From Paenibacillus assamensis DSM 18201 (GTDB lineage: Bacteria > Bacillota > Bacilli > Paenibacillales > Paenibacillaceae), in NCBI RefSeq assembly GCF_000422445.1, contig NZ_AULU01000011.1:1-64000 (forward strand): a stretch of 64,000 nt of DNA. Reading direction: 5' to 3'. Both the position numbers and the translations under genes were made by a program. This document shows positions 26,087-37,013 of this stretch, piece by piece. Within the stretch, counting starts at the first letter, position 1. Every line of letters begins with the position of its first letter. The notes under the pieces are model-generated. The model was not told the DNA's origin. It saw only the letters and a list, made by a program, of their open reading frames with translations, and did no database searches.

Positions 26087-27330
26087 GATGTATAAACTCC
26101 TTTATAAGCATGTTCACATATGGTAAACATCTCTTCAATTGAACGAATGCGGCGATTAGACTTCACGAGTGCTGTACCTAATTGTAAAGCGATACGCTGA
26201 GCACGCAGTTTGGCCGCTGGATCAGGAATAGATCCAACATCAGCAACATGAGCTAGCCCGACGATGCGTCGGATCATCTTACTTCCGGTATATCCAACGG
26301 TATCTTGCAAAATTTGTTCCATATATACATCTTGATAGCCCTTAGTACGGGATATTCGATCAACGCCATGTTCATCCCATAAATTGCGGAATTTCTCGTC
26401 GAATCGATTCCATATTTCACAGATCGTAGATAGTAAATAAGTGCGATGTTCTTCGCGAGTTTGATTATTAAGGCTCCAATGCTCATGACCTGCTGCATTA
26501 AGCAGCAAATTAGCAAATATGGCGCCGATATCGAAGCCGATAGGTCCATAGTAAGCGAATTCTGGATCGATAACCTTCGTAGAATGCGGTGTGATGAAAA
26601 TGCTTCCTGTATGAAGGTCACCGTGCAGCAAAGCCTGCGCACTCGTAAGGAATTTTTCACGTAGTAATGCGACTTCAAGATGAAGTTTATGATCCGAACA
26701 AAGTTTGGCATGCTCAGTAAGCAGTTGTTCATCGATATTATTGTTTGGTGAATTTGTATAAGGATCATCAAAAATAAGGTCTTCTGTAATTTTACATAGC
26801 TCAGGATTAATAAAGCGCTGTACTTGCCATTTCTTCTGCTGTTGATTCATGCCTAGATCAGAAGAGAAGAAAAGGGTGTGGGCCAAAAACTCTGAAATAT
26901 GATCAGCAAACAAAGGATAACGGTTTCCTTCAATTAACCCTTTACGCATAATGACATGGTCACTTAAATCTTCCATAACCGTCATAGCTAGCGCTGCATC
27001 ATAGTAATGTACATGCGGTACGAGCTGTGGTACAAGCTTGCCTTGGAACAGAAGGGCATCACTTTCAATACGTGCGCGTTCTAATGTTAGTGGCCAAGAT
27101 TCGCCCACAACTTTGGCATACGGCAGTGCTTGTTTCACAATAAGACTTGGTGTATGGGAAGCAGGCTCCGAATGAGCGAGTCGTACACGAAACACAAGAT
27201 TTAAGTTTCCGTCACCAATTTCATCACATATCAATTCATCAGTTGGATAAAATACATTTGTAACAGTCCTAGCCACGTTAATCGCTTCTTCGACGGTAAG
27301 CGGATGATAAGCAGATGTGTTCTCCGTCAT
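26083..27330 (-). CDS. mtnK: methylthioribose kinase MtnK
   Basis: This 415-residue kinase of the choline-kinase/APH fold phosphorylates 5-methylthioribose with ATP. It has [10 protein letters not shown] (nucleotide loop), [19 protein letters not shown] (Lys), [14 protein letters not shown] (catalytic loop Asp) and [19 protein letters not shown] (metal Asp). I place the start at ATG 27330 ([12 protein letters not shown]), after GGGGGTG; the open frame continues to 27501, but that extension is low-complexity and would include the predicted promoter. The 4-bp overlap with mtnA shows an operon. No SAM-I riboswitch was recognisable upstream, unlike B. subtilis mtnKA. Confidence 0.93.
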   Translation of the reverse strand: MTENTSAYHPLTVEEAINVARTVTNVFYPTDELICDEIGDGNLNLVFRVRLAHSEPASHTPSLIVKQALPYAKVVGESWPLTLERARIESDALLFQGKLVPQLVPHVHYYDAALAMTVMEDLSDHVIMRKGLIEGNRYPLFADHISEFLAHTLFFSSDLGMNQQQKKWQVQRFINPELCKITEDLIFDDPYTNSPNNNIDEQLLTEHAKLCSDHKLHLEVALLREKFLTSAQALLHGDLHTGSIFITPHSTKVIDPEFAYYGPIGFDIGAIFANLLLNAAGHEHWSLNNQTREEHRTYLLSTICEIWNRFDEKFRNLWDEHGVDRISRTKGYQDVYMEQILQDTVGYTGSKMIRRIVGLAHVADVGSIPDPAAKLRAQRIALQLGTALVKSNRRIRSIEEMFTICEHAYKGVYTS

Positions 27331-27405
27331 AGGCTGTGCGGCACCCCCTGAGCTATAATCATACACAGTGATTAAAGGTATTTCTTGTAAACACGCTTTC
27401 GGAAT

Positions 27406-27434
27406 AGTATATAGGATTTTATTTCCGATGGGAA
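27406..27434 (-). promoter_or_regulatory. candidate mtnK promoter with overlapping palindrome
   Basis: On the minus strand TTCCCA (27434-27429), a 17-bp spacer and TATACT (27411-27406) form a promoter with a weak -35. The -35 is covered by a perfect 12-bp palindrome TTCCGATGGGAA (27423-27434), a plausible repressor site. The rest of 27331-27682 shows no gene and no riboswitch I can recognise. Confidence 0.45.
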
Positions 27435-27610
27435 TACTATATTTTAAAAAATGTTTCAGTGTAGTTGTAGTCGGGTAAGGGAGAATAGGAGTTGGAGACA
27501 CGAGCTATTAGTATGACAGTACTTTGGGGAAGTCAAAGCCTAGAAATGTAACAATATACATGGTATCAATAGACAGGAACATTTTACAAGTTAAAAGATG
27601 AAAAAAAGCA

Positions 27611-27647
27611 TTGAATTAGTTTTATTTTTATATTAGAATAATTATTA
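27611..27647 (+). promoter_or_regulatory. dps promoter overlapped by a PerR-like box
   Basis: TTGAAT (27611-27616), 17 bp and TAGAAT (27634-27639) form a sigma-A-type promoter. TTAGAATAATTATTA (27633-27647) covers the -10 and matches the Per box TTATAATNATTATAA at 13 of 15 positions. Peroxide-induced derepression, as for B. subtilis mrgA, is expected. Confidence 0.65.
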
Positions 27648-27682
27648 ATAAGAAACGAGTTTAATTACTGGAGGTAATCATT

Positions 27683-28135
27683 ATGACAAACACAGCCGTA
27701 AAACAAGACATCAAATCCCTTTTGAATCAACAAGTTGCAAACCTAAATGTATTGTATGTGAAGCTCCACAGCTACCACTGGTTTGTTAAAGGACCGATGT
27801 TCTTCCAGCTCCATGAGAAGTTCGAAGAGCTTTACAATGAAGTCACATTGAAAATGGATGATGTTGCAGAACGCTTGCTGACAATTGGCGGTAAACCGCA
27901 CTCTACATTAAAGCAATATGTGGAGCACACTACACTTCAAGAAGCTACTGGTAATGAGAATGCAGAGCAAATGGTGAAGCAGCTTGTAGCTGACTTGAAA
28001 CAACTTGTTTCCGAGTTTGAACAAGCTATGGAAGCAGCAGAAGAAGCAAATGATGAGGCTACTGGGGACGTATTCCTAGGTATGAAGGCTGATTTCGAGA
28101 AGCATATTTGGATGTTTGAAGCTTACTTGGGTTAA
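27683..28135 (+). CDS. dps: Dps-family ferritin-like protein (MrgA type)
   Basis: This 150-residue Dps protein oligomerises into a 12-mer shell that oxidises iron with peroxide and protects DNA. The ferroxidase ligands lie in KLHSYHWFVKGPMFFQLHEKFEELYNEVTLKMDDVAERLL (the His, second His, Asp and Glu of Dps). There is a VFLGMKADFEKHIWMFEAYL C-terminus. ATG 27683 has GGAGG 9 bp upstream. It is monocistronic, behind a promoter with a PerR-like box and followed by a strong terminator. Confidence 0.93.
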   Translation: MTNTAVKQDIKSLLNQQVANLNVLYVKLHSYHWFVKGPMFFQLHEKFEELYNEVTLKMDDVAERLLTIGGKPHSTLKQYVEHTTLQEATGNENAEQMVKQLVADLKQLVSEFEQAMEAAEEANDEATGDVFLGMKADFEKHIWMFEAYLG

Positions 28136-28199
28136 CTCTAGTCCAGAATCGAATCATTACTTACCATTGCATGGTGTTCAATAGATATGAATAATATCG

Positions 28200-28228
28200 A
28201 GCGCATCCTTATTAAGGGTGCGCTTTTT
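28200..28228 (+). terminator. rho-independent terminator after dps
   Basis: AGCGCATCCTT pairs with AAGGGTGCGCT around an ATT(A) loop and is followed by TTTT. Confidence 0.85.
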
Positions 28229-28317
28229 GATGTTTCTGGAAAGTGTATAACATATCAACTAGAAACTGTTCATACCTATATGATGCTGTATTGTTTACTT
28301 ATGGAAGGGATGATATC

Positions 28318-29100
28318 ATGAGCGGTAAACGGGCGAAGTTTCATTTGTTAGTTATTTTATTATCGATGACCGTAATGCTACCTGCGTTTGGGGTGTCCGC
28401 AGAAGGAACAACAATGTCTGTAACCCCATGCTCTACACCACCTACTAATCAATCTCAATCTCCGATCGTTATCGAGCCTGCATTTACTTTGCTGCCAACT
28501 TCCAAACAAATTTCGTTTTATTACCCGGCCTTTTCTCCAGTTATTGAAAATACGGGTAGGGAGATTGAAATTTTTGAAAATGTGAGCCAGCCTTCATCTT
28601 CAGGGAAAGTCACAGTAAATCATGTTGATTATTTTTTGGAGCGATTCCACTTTCACTCCAATGCAGAGCATCATCTGAAGCTTTCCCATCAGCCAGCTGT
28701 AGAGTATCCGCTAGAAATTCATTTTGTTCATAAAGAAGCTCTAGACCCATTGAATCCAAATAAAGTGCGAGGCACTGTCGTTGTTGCTGTATTTATTGAA
28801 GCGGGGAACTCTAGCGGCGAACTTGCAGCTATTTTCGATAATTTGCCTACCGTGCCTCATACTAGTTATACGCTCAATGATGTTATTAATTTAAATTATT
28901 TAATCCCGGAAGGAACGTTTTATCATTACAATGGATCGCTAACAACGCCGGATTATTGTGAAGGGGTGCAATGGTACGTATTCAAAGAGCCCATCACATT
29001 GACTGCGGCACATATTCAAAATCTAAAAGCACTGTATCCAAATAATGATCGGTTGCCTCAAGATCGAAATCATCGAATGATTTATAAAGGTTTGTATTAA
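28318..29100 (+). CDS. secreted alpha-type carbonic anhydrase, divergent
   Basis: This 260-residue exported protein has a signal peptide (residues ~1-29, VILLSMTVMLPAFGVSA then EG). It keeps the alpha-CA zinc residues: two His in RFHFHSNAEHH and the third in EIHFVHKE. It also has Q-S-P-I near the N-terminus, YNGSLTTP with the active-site Thr, and GVQWYVF. The usual N-terminal HWxY segment is absent, and the normal TTPPC is replaced by TTPDYC. It should hydrate CO2 outside the membrane if active. ATG 28318 has AAGGGAT upstream. It is monocistronic with its own terminator. Confidence 0.88.
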   Translation: MSGKRAKFHLLVILLSMTVMLPAFGVSAEGTTMSVTPCSTPPTNQSQSPIVIEPAFTLLPTSKQISFYYPAFSPVIENTGREIEIFENVSQPSSSGKVTVNHVDYFLERFHFHSNAEHHLKLSHQPAVEYPLEIHFVHKEALDPLNPNKVRGTVVVAVFIEAGNSSGELAAIFDNLPTVPHTSYTLNDVINLNYLIPEGTFYHYNGSLTTPDYCEGVQWYVFKEPITLTAAHIQNLKALYPNNDRLPQDRNHRMIYKGLY

Positions 29101-29112
29101 ATCAATAAAGTG

Positions 29113-29153
29113 GAACTCCCCGAGTCGTTTTGACGATGAAGGGAGTTTTTTTA
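29113..29153 (+). terminator. rho-independent terminator after the carbonic anhydrase
   Basis: AACTCCC (29114-29120) pairs with GGGAGTT (29141-29147), with further internal CGT/ACG pairing, followed by T7. Confidence 0.85.
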
Positions 29154-29464
29154 TGTCTACATAAAGACTGTATATTCTATTGAAGGAAGCTGAACTTCTA
29201 ATTTATGGATGTGAATTGCATCATTCGTGATATATCGCACTATATTTTTGTCAAAAGGTTGAGTAATCGCGAGTTTTGATAGAATAGACCGTAAACAAGC
29301 ATCTGTTGGCGGTATATGTTATAGTTACATGACGGTTTGGCTTGTATCGTAGCTGTTTAGGATGAAAGTGTGGCGGAATTGTCGAACGAGTGCTACTTAT
29401 ATGTTCAATTCGCGAAAGCTTACTGGAAAAGTTGAAATACATGACCTAAACCTATAAAATCATA
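29154..29464. other. AT-rich intergenic region upstream of sufC
   Basis: I see no gene with a ribosome site here and no recognisable RNA fold. The only supported element is the suf promoter at its right edge. Confidence 0.5.
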
Positions 29465-29493
29465 TTGAGAATCACTGAGAATCACTTTATAAT
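29465..29493 (+). promoter_or_regulatory. suf operon promoter containing a 10-bp direct repeat
   Basis: TTGAGA (29465-29470), 17 bp and TATAAT (29488-29493) form a strong sigma-A promoter about 108 bp before sufC. Two exact tandem copies of TGAGAATCAC (29466-29475 and 29476-29485) fill the -35 and spacer, a likely regulator site. No binding protein can be named. Confidence 0.7.
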
Positions 29494-29600
29494 AAGTACT
29501 ATGTGATAAATGTTATAGAAATTTTGCTTTCTATAATTTGTGAACAACTCATTTTTAATAAAATCAACACTTACTCTCAATTAGTGGAGGTACTACACAC

Positions 29601-30383
29601 ATGGCGACTCAATTTGTCATTGATGGTCTGAAGGCGACCATTGAAGGTAAAGAAATTTTGAAAGGTATCAACCTTGAAATGAAGGGCGGCGAAGTGCACG
29701 CTATCATGGGACCAAACGGTACTGGTAAAAGTACATTGGCTTCCGCATTGATGGGCCACCCGAAATATGAAGTAACAGATGGTAAAGTAACACTTGATGG
29801 CGAAGATGTACTTGAAATGGAAGTAGACGAGCGTGCTCGTGCAGGTCTATTCCTTGCTATGCAGTATCCAAGTGAAATTGCTGGTGTAACGAACTCTGAC
29901 TTCTTACGCAGTGCTATCAATGCTCGTCGCGGTGAAGGAAATGAAATTTCCCTTATCAAGTTCATCCGTCAAATGGAAGGCAAAATGAAAGAACTTGAGA
30001 TGAACCAAGAGTTCGCTCATCGTTACTTGAACGAAGGCTTCTCCGGTGGTGAGAAGAAACGTAACGAAATTCTTCAAATGATGCTGTTGGATCCGAAAAT
30101 TGTTGTACTTGATGAGATCGACTCCGGTCTTGATATCGATGCTTTGCGTATTGTTGCTAACGGTGTTAACGCTATGCGCAGCGAAGAACGCGGCTTCCTA
30201 ATCATTACGCACTATCAACGTCTATTGAACTACATCACACCTGACTACGTTCACGTTATGATGCAAGGTCGCATCGTGAAGTCTGGTGGACCAGAACTTG
30301 CTCAACGTCTAGAAGCTGAAGGTTACGACTGGATTAAAGAAGAGTTGGGTATCGAAGACGAGACAGTAGGACAAGACGAATAG
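29601..30383 (+). CDS. sufC: Fe-S cluster assembly ATPase SufC
   Basis: This 260-residue ABC-type ATPase binds SufB-SufD and drives cluster assembly in the cytosol. It has Walker A GPNGTGKST (about 37-45), the ABC signature FSGGEKKRNEIL, Walker B IVVLDEIDSGLD and the switch His in LIITHYQRLL. The ETVGQDE tail is acidic. ATG 29601 has TGGAGG upstream. It is first in the operon sufC-sufD-sufS-sufU-sufB, the standard order of Bacillales. Confidence 0.97.
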   Translation: MATQFVIDGLKATIEGKEILKGINLEMKGGEVHAIMGPNGTGKSTLASALMGHPKYEVTDGKVTLDGEDVLEMEVDERARAGLFLAMQYPSEIAGVTNSDFLRSAINARRGEGNEISLIKFIRQMEGKMKELEMNQEFAHRYLNEGFSGGEKKRNEILQMMLLDPKIVVLDEIDSGLDIDALRIVANGVNAMRSEERGFLIITHYQRLLNYITPDYVHVMMQGRIVKSGGPELAQRLEAEGYDWIKEELGIEDETVGQDE

Positions 30384-30419
30384 TCGTAATCAATGACGGA
30401 CAGGAGGAGCGATAGACCG

Positions 30420-33359
<2,940 letters not shown>

Positions 33360-33417
33360 ATCGAAGTCAGTTGAACCAGTAAGGTTCAGGTGACATTACT
33401 GAAGGAGGTATGCGGTG

Positions 33418-34815
33418 ATGGCTAAATCAATGCCGGAAATGGAAGAGTATAAATATGGCTTCCGCGATAATCACCAAGCGATATTTCAATCGGGTAAAGG
33501 CTTAACGCCTGAAATCGTACAAGAAATTTCGCGCATTAAGAACGAGCCACAATGGATGCTGGACTTCCGTATGAAGTCTTTGAAGCAGTTCGAGAAAATG
33601 GAAACACCTCGTTGGGGCGGCGACTTGGATGAGTTGGACTTCAACGATATCCAATATTATGTTCGTCCATCTGAGAAACAAGGTAAGACGTGGGAAGAAG
33701 TTCCTACGGAAATCAAAGAGACGTTCGACAAGCTTGGTATTCCTGAAGCGGAACAAAAGTTCCTTGCAGGTGTATCTGCTCAGTACGAATCTGAGGTTGT
33801 TTACCACAGCATGCAAAAGGAGCTTGAAGATCAGGGCGTAATCTTTACCGATACGGATACTGCGCTTCGTGAGCATCCTGAAATTTTCAAAGAGTACTTC
33901 GGTACTGTTGTTCCAATCGCAGATAACAAATTCTCTGCATTGAACAGTGCTGTATGGTCCGGTGGTAGCTTCATCTACGTGCCTAAAGGCGTGAAGTGTG
34001 AAATTCCATTGCAGGCATACTTCCGTATTAACTCGGAAAATATGGGTCAGTTCGAGCGTACGCTCATCATCGCTGACGAAGATAGCTTTGTGCACTATGT
34101 AGAAGGTTGTACAGCTCCTATTTACAGCACAAACTCCCTTCACTCTGCAGTAGTTGAGATCATCGTCAAGAAGAACGCTCGCGTTCGTTATACGACGATT
34201 CAGAACTGGGCACCAAACATTTATAACTTGGTTACAAAGCGTGCTGTATGTGAAGAGAACGCAAACATGGAGTGGGTTGATGGTAACATCGGCTCCAAGC
34301 TGACGATGAAATACCCTGCAGTTATTTTGAAAGGCCGCGGTGCAAAAGGCTCCGTTCTTTCCATTGCTGTAGCAGGTAAAGGTCAGCACCAAGATGCGGG
34401 TGCTAAGATGATTCACTTGGCTCCAGATACAACATCCACAATCGTATCCAAGTCGATCTCGAAGCATGGCGGTAAAGTAACGTACCGTGGTCTTGCTCAA
34501 TTCGGACGCAACTCCGATGGCGCTAAGGCGAACGTAAAGTGTGACACACTTATCCTTGATAACGAGTCTACTTCCGATACGATTCCGTACAATGAGATTT
34601 TGAATGACAACATCACGCTCGAGCATGAAGCGACGGTATCTAAAGTATCTGAAGATCAACTCTTCTACTTGATGAGCCGCGGCTTGACGGAAGATGAAGC
34701 AACTCAAATGATCGTTATGGGCTTCATCGAGCCATTCACAAAAGAATTGCCGATGGAGTATGCAGTTGAGATGAACCGTCTCATCAAATTTGAGATGGAA
34801 GGTTCTATCGGGTAA
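33418..34815 (+). CDS. sufB: Fe-S cluster assembly scaffold SufB
   Basis: This 465-residue scaffold, the same length as B. subtilis SufB, forms SufBC2D with SufC and SufD and carries the nascent cluster. It has [63 protein letters not shown] with the conserved Cys, [20 protein letters not shown], and [25 protein letters not shown] 33418 has AAGGAGG about 9 bp upstream; a GTG one codon earlier is less likely. It is last in the operon and a strong terminator follows about 100 bp later. Confidence 0.97.
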   Translation: MAKSMPEMEEYKYGFRDNHQAIFQSGKGLTPEIVQEISRIKNEPQWMLDFRMKSLKQFEKMETPRWGGDLDELDFNDIQYYVRPSEKQGKTWEEVPTEIKETFDKLGIPEAEQKFLAGVSAQYESEVVYHSMQKELEDQGVIFTDTDTALREHPEIFKEYFGTVVPIADNKFSALNSAVWSGGSFIYVPKGVKCEIPLQAYFRINSENMGQFERTLIIADEDSFVHYVEGCTAPIYSTNSLHSAVVEIIVKKNARVRYTTIQNWAPNIYNLVTKRAVCEENANMEWVDGNIGSKLTMKYPAVILKGRGAKGSVLSIAVAGKGQHQDAGAKMIHLAPDTTSTIVSKSISKHGGKVTYRGLAQFGRNSDGAKANVKCDTLILDNESTSDTIPYNEILNDNITLEHEATVSKVSEDQLFYLMSRGLTEDEATQMIVMGFIEPFTKELPMEYAVEMNRLIKFEMEGSIG

Positions 34816-34915
34816 CTTACGAAAAATGTTGGTGCAACAACGTTTTTTGACTAGTTAAACAATCTAATCTTCGGGGTCGGTGCTACCTTTATGCCAACTC
34901 TGAATTCACATTAAC

Positions 34916-34949
34916 GAAGAAGGCGAACTTTTGAAGTTCGCCTTCTTTT
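34916..34949 (+). terminator. rho-independent terminator of the suf operon
   Basis: GAAGAAGGCGAACTT pairs with AAGTTCGCCTTCTT around a very small loop and ends in TTTT. It separates suf from the yrk-type sulfur cluster. Confidence 0.9.
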
Positions 34950-35006
34950 ATGTTTCACTTTTAAACTACTGAAAGTAGTCATTTCTATGTAGTTGAAATA
35001 TGACAG

Positions 35007-35035
35007 TTGACTTTATACCCCTAGGGGTATAATAT
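35007..35035 (+). promoter_or_regulatory. yrk-cluster promoter with operator 1 in its spacer
   Basis: TTGACT (35007-35012), 17 bp and TAATAT (35030-35035), or TATAAT at 15 bp, form a promoter. The spacer is filled by a perfect 18-bp palindrome TATACCCCTAGGGGTATA (35014-35031), a CsoR/CstR-type operator. Repressor binding would block polymerase directly. Confidence 0.7.
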
Positions 35036-35084
35036 GATACTTGTAGATGACAGGAGTAATACCTATTTTATTTTAACTACTCAT

Positions 35085-35100
35085 ATACCCGTAGGGGTAA
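35085..35100. promoter_or_regulatory. CsoR/CstR-type operator 2
   Basis: ATACCCGTAGGGGTAA keeps the ATACCC-N4-GGGTA arrangement of operator 1. TTAACT lies upstream at 35073, but no good -10 follows. Confidence 0.65.
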
Positions 35101-35169
35101 TAGTATTATAGGTGAAAAAACGTCATAGGAAAGTTTTTGGTGAAATAACGACATTTTCTTAACTTTAAA

Positions 35170-35185
35170 ATACCCATATGGGTAT
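35170..35185. promoter_or_regulatory. CsoR/CstR-type operator 3 just upstream of yrkE
   Basis: ATACCCATATGGGTAT is a perfect 16-bp palindrome 30 bp before the yrkE start. It lies between TTAACT (35159-35164) and TATAAG (35183-35188), so it may mark a second promoter with an operator in its spacer. Confidence 0.7.
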
Positions 35186-35214
35186 AAGTTTTTAATTCAC
35201 GGAGGTATATCAAC

Positions 35215-35694
35215 ATGACAGAAAAGAAGAAAACAACTATTGTGCTATTTAGCGGAGATTATGATAAAGCAATGGCTGCTTATATTATTGCTAATGGTGC
35301 AGCTGCTTATGATCATGAAGTAACTATCTTTCACACGTTTTGGGGATTGAATGCTTTACGTAAAGATGAAGTTATTCCAGTCAAAAAAGGCTTCATGGAA
35401 AAAATGTTTGGCAAATTAATGCCTAGAGGTGCCGATAAGATGGGGCTTTCAAAAATGAACTTCGCTGGATTTGGTCCTAAAATGATTAAAGATATTATGA
35501 AAAAGCATAATGCTATACCTTTACCACAATTAATCGAAATGGCTCATGAGCAAGATGTAAAACTAGTAGCATGTACGATGACAATGGATTTGTTAGGTTT
35601 AAAAGAAGAAGAATTACTAGACAACATTGAATATGCCGGAGTGGCTGCCTATTTAGCGGATGCAGAAGAAGGTAATGTTAATTTATTTATATAG
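35215..35694 (+). CDS. yrkE: DsrE/DsrF-like sulfur-relay protein (YrkE type)
   Basis: This 159-residue DsrE2-like protein is expected to carry persulfide sulfur in the cytosol. It has TTIVLFSGDYDKAMAAYIIANGAAAYDHEVTIFHTFWGL at the N-terminus. The likely sulfur-binding Cys120 is in LVACTMTMDLLGL, and there is a YAGVAAYLADAEEGNVNLFI tail. A Met-rich basic middle (60-98) is typical of this subgroup. ATG 35215 has GGAGG upstream. Gene order with the following genes matches B. subtilis yrkE-F-H-I-J. Three operator palindromes precede it; the CsoR-like gene yrkD that stands upstream in B. subtilis is missing here. Confidence 0.88.
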   Translation: MTEKKKTTIVLFSGDYDKAMAAYIIANGAAAYDHEVTIFHTFWGLNALRKDEVIPVKKGFMEKMFGKLMPRGADKMGLSKMNFAGFGPKMIKDIMKKHNAIPLPQLIEMAHEQDVKLVACTMTMDLLGLKEEELLDNIEYAGVAAYLADAEEGNVNLFI

Positions 35695-35734
35695 AATTCG
35701 TTAGGGTTTTTTCCTATTAAAAAGGGGGGTACAA

Positions 35735-36103
35735 ATGGATTATATCAACTATTTAATAATCGTATTATTTCTATTTTTTATGTTCAAAAGGTTTGTACCG
35801 GCAAAAGGTGTGAAGCATATTACAACAACAGAATTAAAAGCGGAATTGAATAATAACAAGAATAAGCAGTTTGTTGATGTCCGTACAGTAGAAGAGTATA
35901 AAGGGAACCATATTAAAGGTTTTAAAAATATTCCTCTTCATGAGCTTACGCAACAAGCAGGGAGAGAACTTTCAAAGGACAAAGAAATCGTCTTGATATG
36001 CCAAAGTGGCATGAGAAGTCAAGGGGCCAGCAAAATCTTGAAGAAGTTAGGATTTCCAAACGTAACAAATGTAAAAGGCGGTATGAGGGCTTGGCGCAAT
36101 TAA
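35735..36103 (+). CDS. membrane-anchored rhodanese
   Basis: This 122-residue single-domain sulfurtransferase has an N-terminal transmembrane helix (residues 4-18) and a rhodanese domain (about 27-121). The domain has FVDVRTVEEYKGNHIKGFKNIP, the active-site loop CQSGMR with Cys89, and NVKGGMRAWR. All catalytic loop features are intact. It would transfer sulfane sulfur at the inner face of the membrane. ATG 35735 has AAGGGGGG upstream. It lies 40 bp after yrkE in the same direction, within the sulfur cluster. Confidence 0.88.
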   Translation: MDYINYLIIVLFLFFMFKRFVPAKGVKHITTTELKAELNNNKNKQFVDVRTVEEYKGNHIKGFKNIPLHELTQQAGRELSKDKEIVLICQSGMRSQGASKILKKLGFPNVTNVKGGMRAWRN

Positions 36104-36121
36104 AATAGGAAGGGCTACAAA

Positions 36122-36270
36122 ATGATGCAAATCACTGCAAATGAAAGTACAGACATGCTTAAGCGAAGGAAAATCATTAAATATTATTGATGTACGCGAA
36201 GTGGATGAAGTAACTGAATGTGATTAACATGACTGGTGGGATGCTAACTTAGGAAGGTGAAATGGAATAA
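36122..36270 (+). pseudogene. remnant of a rhodanese gene
   Basis: A start with ribosome site (AGGAAGGG) at 36122 reads MMQITANESTDMLK and then stops after 22 codons. A +1 frameshift at about 36165 restores the rhodanese segment EGKSLNIIDVREVDEVTE. After a large deletion, including the active-site Cys region, the typical C-terminal NMTGGMLT-stop-EGEME follows (36226-36270), where TAG at 36250 replaces the usual Trp codon. So at least one frameshift, one internal deletion and one nonsense change are visible. It lies between the intact membrane rhodanese and yrkF. Confidence 0.75.
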
Positions 36271-36288
36271 ATTTTTTTATCAGCAAGA

Positions 36289-36304
36289 ATACCCTGAGGG
36301 GTAT
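36289..36304. promoter_or_regulatory. internal CsoR/CstR-type operator upstream of yrkF
   Basis: ATACCCTGAGGGGTAT has both perfect half-sites (ATACCC / GGGTAT) and lies 20 bp before the yrkF start. It could control an internal promoter or act as a roadblock. Confidence 0.65.
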
Positions 36305-36323
36305 AAAAATAGGAGGTATGGAA

Positions 36324-36899
36324 ATGGAGAACTTGAAAGCAAACCTAACTTTGGATGCAACAGGACTAGCGTGTCCGATGCCAATTGTAAAAACAAAAAA
36401 AGCAATGAATAGCCTCGAACCAGGGCAAGTATTAGAAATTCAAGCGACTGATAAAGGTTCTAAAGCCGACATGAAGGCGTGGGCTGAAAGTTCAGGACAT
36501 CAATATTTAGGGACAATTGAAGAAGGCAAAGTTCTAAAGCATTATCTTCATAAGTCCTCTAACGATGAATCGATGGAAAAAAAACATCAAAAAGTTATTC
36601 ATAATGAAGAGTTAGAGAAATCGTTAGAGATTAATAAAAACATCGTACTCATTGATGTAAGAGAATATGCAGAATATGCTTTTAATCATATTCCTAATGC
36701 TATCTCCATTCCGTTAGGTGAATTGGAAGGGAAATTAAATGAATTAAATAAAGAGGATGAAATTTACGTAGTTTGTCGAACAGGAAATCGCAGTGACCTA
36801 GCTGCACAGAAATTAACTGAAAATGGTTTTACTTACGTAGTGAATGTAGTGCCAGGTATGAGTCAATGGAATGGAGAAACAACTGGAATTATCGACTAA
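36324..36899 (+). CDS. yrkF: TusA-rhodanese fusion sulfurtransferase (YrkF type)
   Basis: This 191-residue two-domain protein has TusA at residues 1-75, with the sulfur-carrier Cys17 in GLACPMPIVKTKKAM. A short linker leads to a rhodanese domain (about 92-187) with LIDVREYAEYAFNHIPNAISIPL and the active-site loop CRTGNR (Cys151). It can move persulfide between its own two domains. ATG 36324 has AGGAGG 7 bp upstream; the ATG at 36318 touches that site. An operator palindrome lies just upstream. The TusA part resembles the separate TusA gene at 38169. Confidence 0.9.
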   Translation: MENLKANLTLDATGLACPMPIVKTKKAMNSLEPGQVLEIQATDKGSKADMKAWAESSGHQYLGTIEEGKVLKHYLHKSSNDESMEKKHQKVIHNEELEKSLEINKNIVLIDVREYAEYAFNHIPNAISIPLGELEGKLNELNKEDEIYVVCRTGNRSDLAAQKLTENGFTYVVNVVPGMSQWNGETTGIID

Positions 36900-36993
36900 C
36901 ACAAGTCGTATGCTGGTGCAGCAACATCATTAAAATTTGAAATAGATGCACACGCGCATTAACGTGTGAAGCTATATTTTTTTGACACAAATA

Positions 36994-37009
36994 ATACTAC
37001 GGGGGGTAT
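36994..37009. promoter_or_regulatory. degenerate CsoR/CstR-like half-site before yrkH
   Basis: ATACTACGGGGGGTAT keeps one half-site (GGGTAT) but the other reads ATACTA. It overlaps the yrkH ribosome site, and the G-run may simply be that site. Confidence 0.3.
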
Positions 37010-37013
37010 AGAA

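Noticed and set aside
26274-26771. 165-codon frame inside mtnK in another minus-strand frame
   Set aside because: It overlaps the kinase catalytic domain and has low-complexity Ile/Leu-rich text without motifs.
27331-27682. S-box (SAM-I) riboswitch for mtnK-mtnA
   Set aside because: The conserved S-box sequence blocks could not be found on either strand by reading.
33502-34707. 401-codon open frame antisense to sufB
   Set aside because: It lies fully inside sufB on the other strand, has no family features or ribosome site, and its Cys/Arg/Phe-rich text is typical of a codon-bias shadow.
36982-37012. TTGACA before yrkH as an internal promoter
   Set aside because: No -10 at a proper distance; any start would fall beyond the yrkH ATG at 37014.
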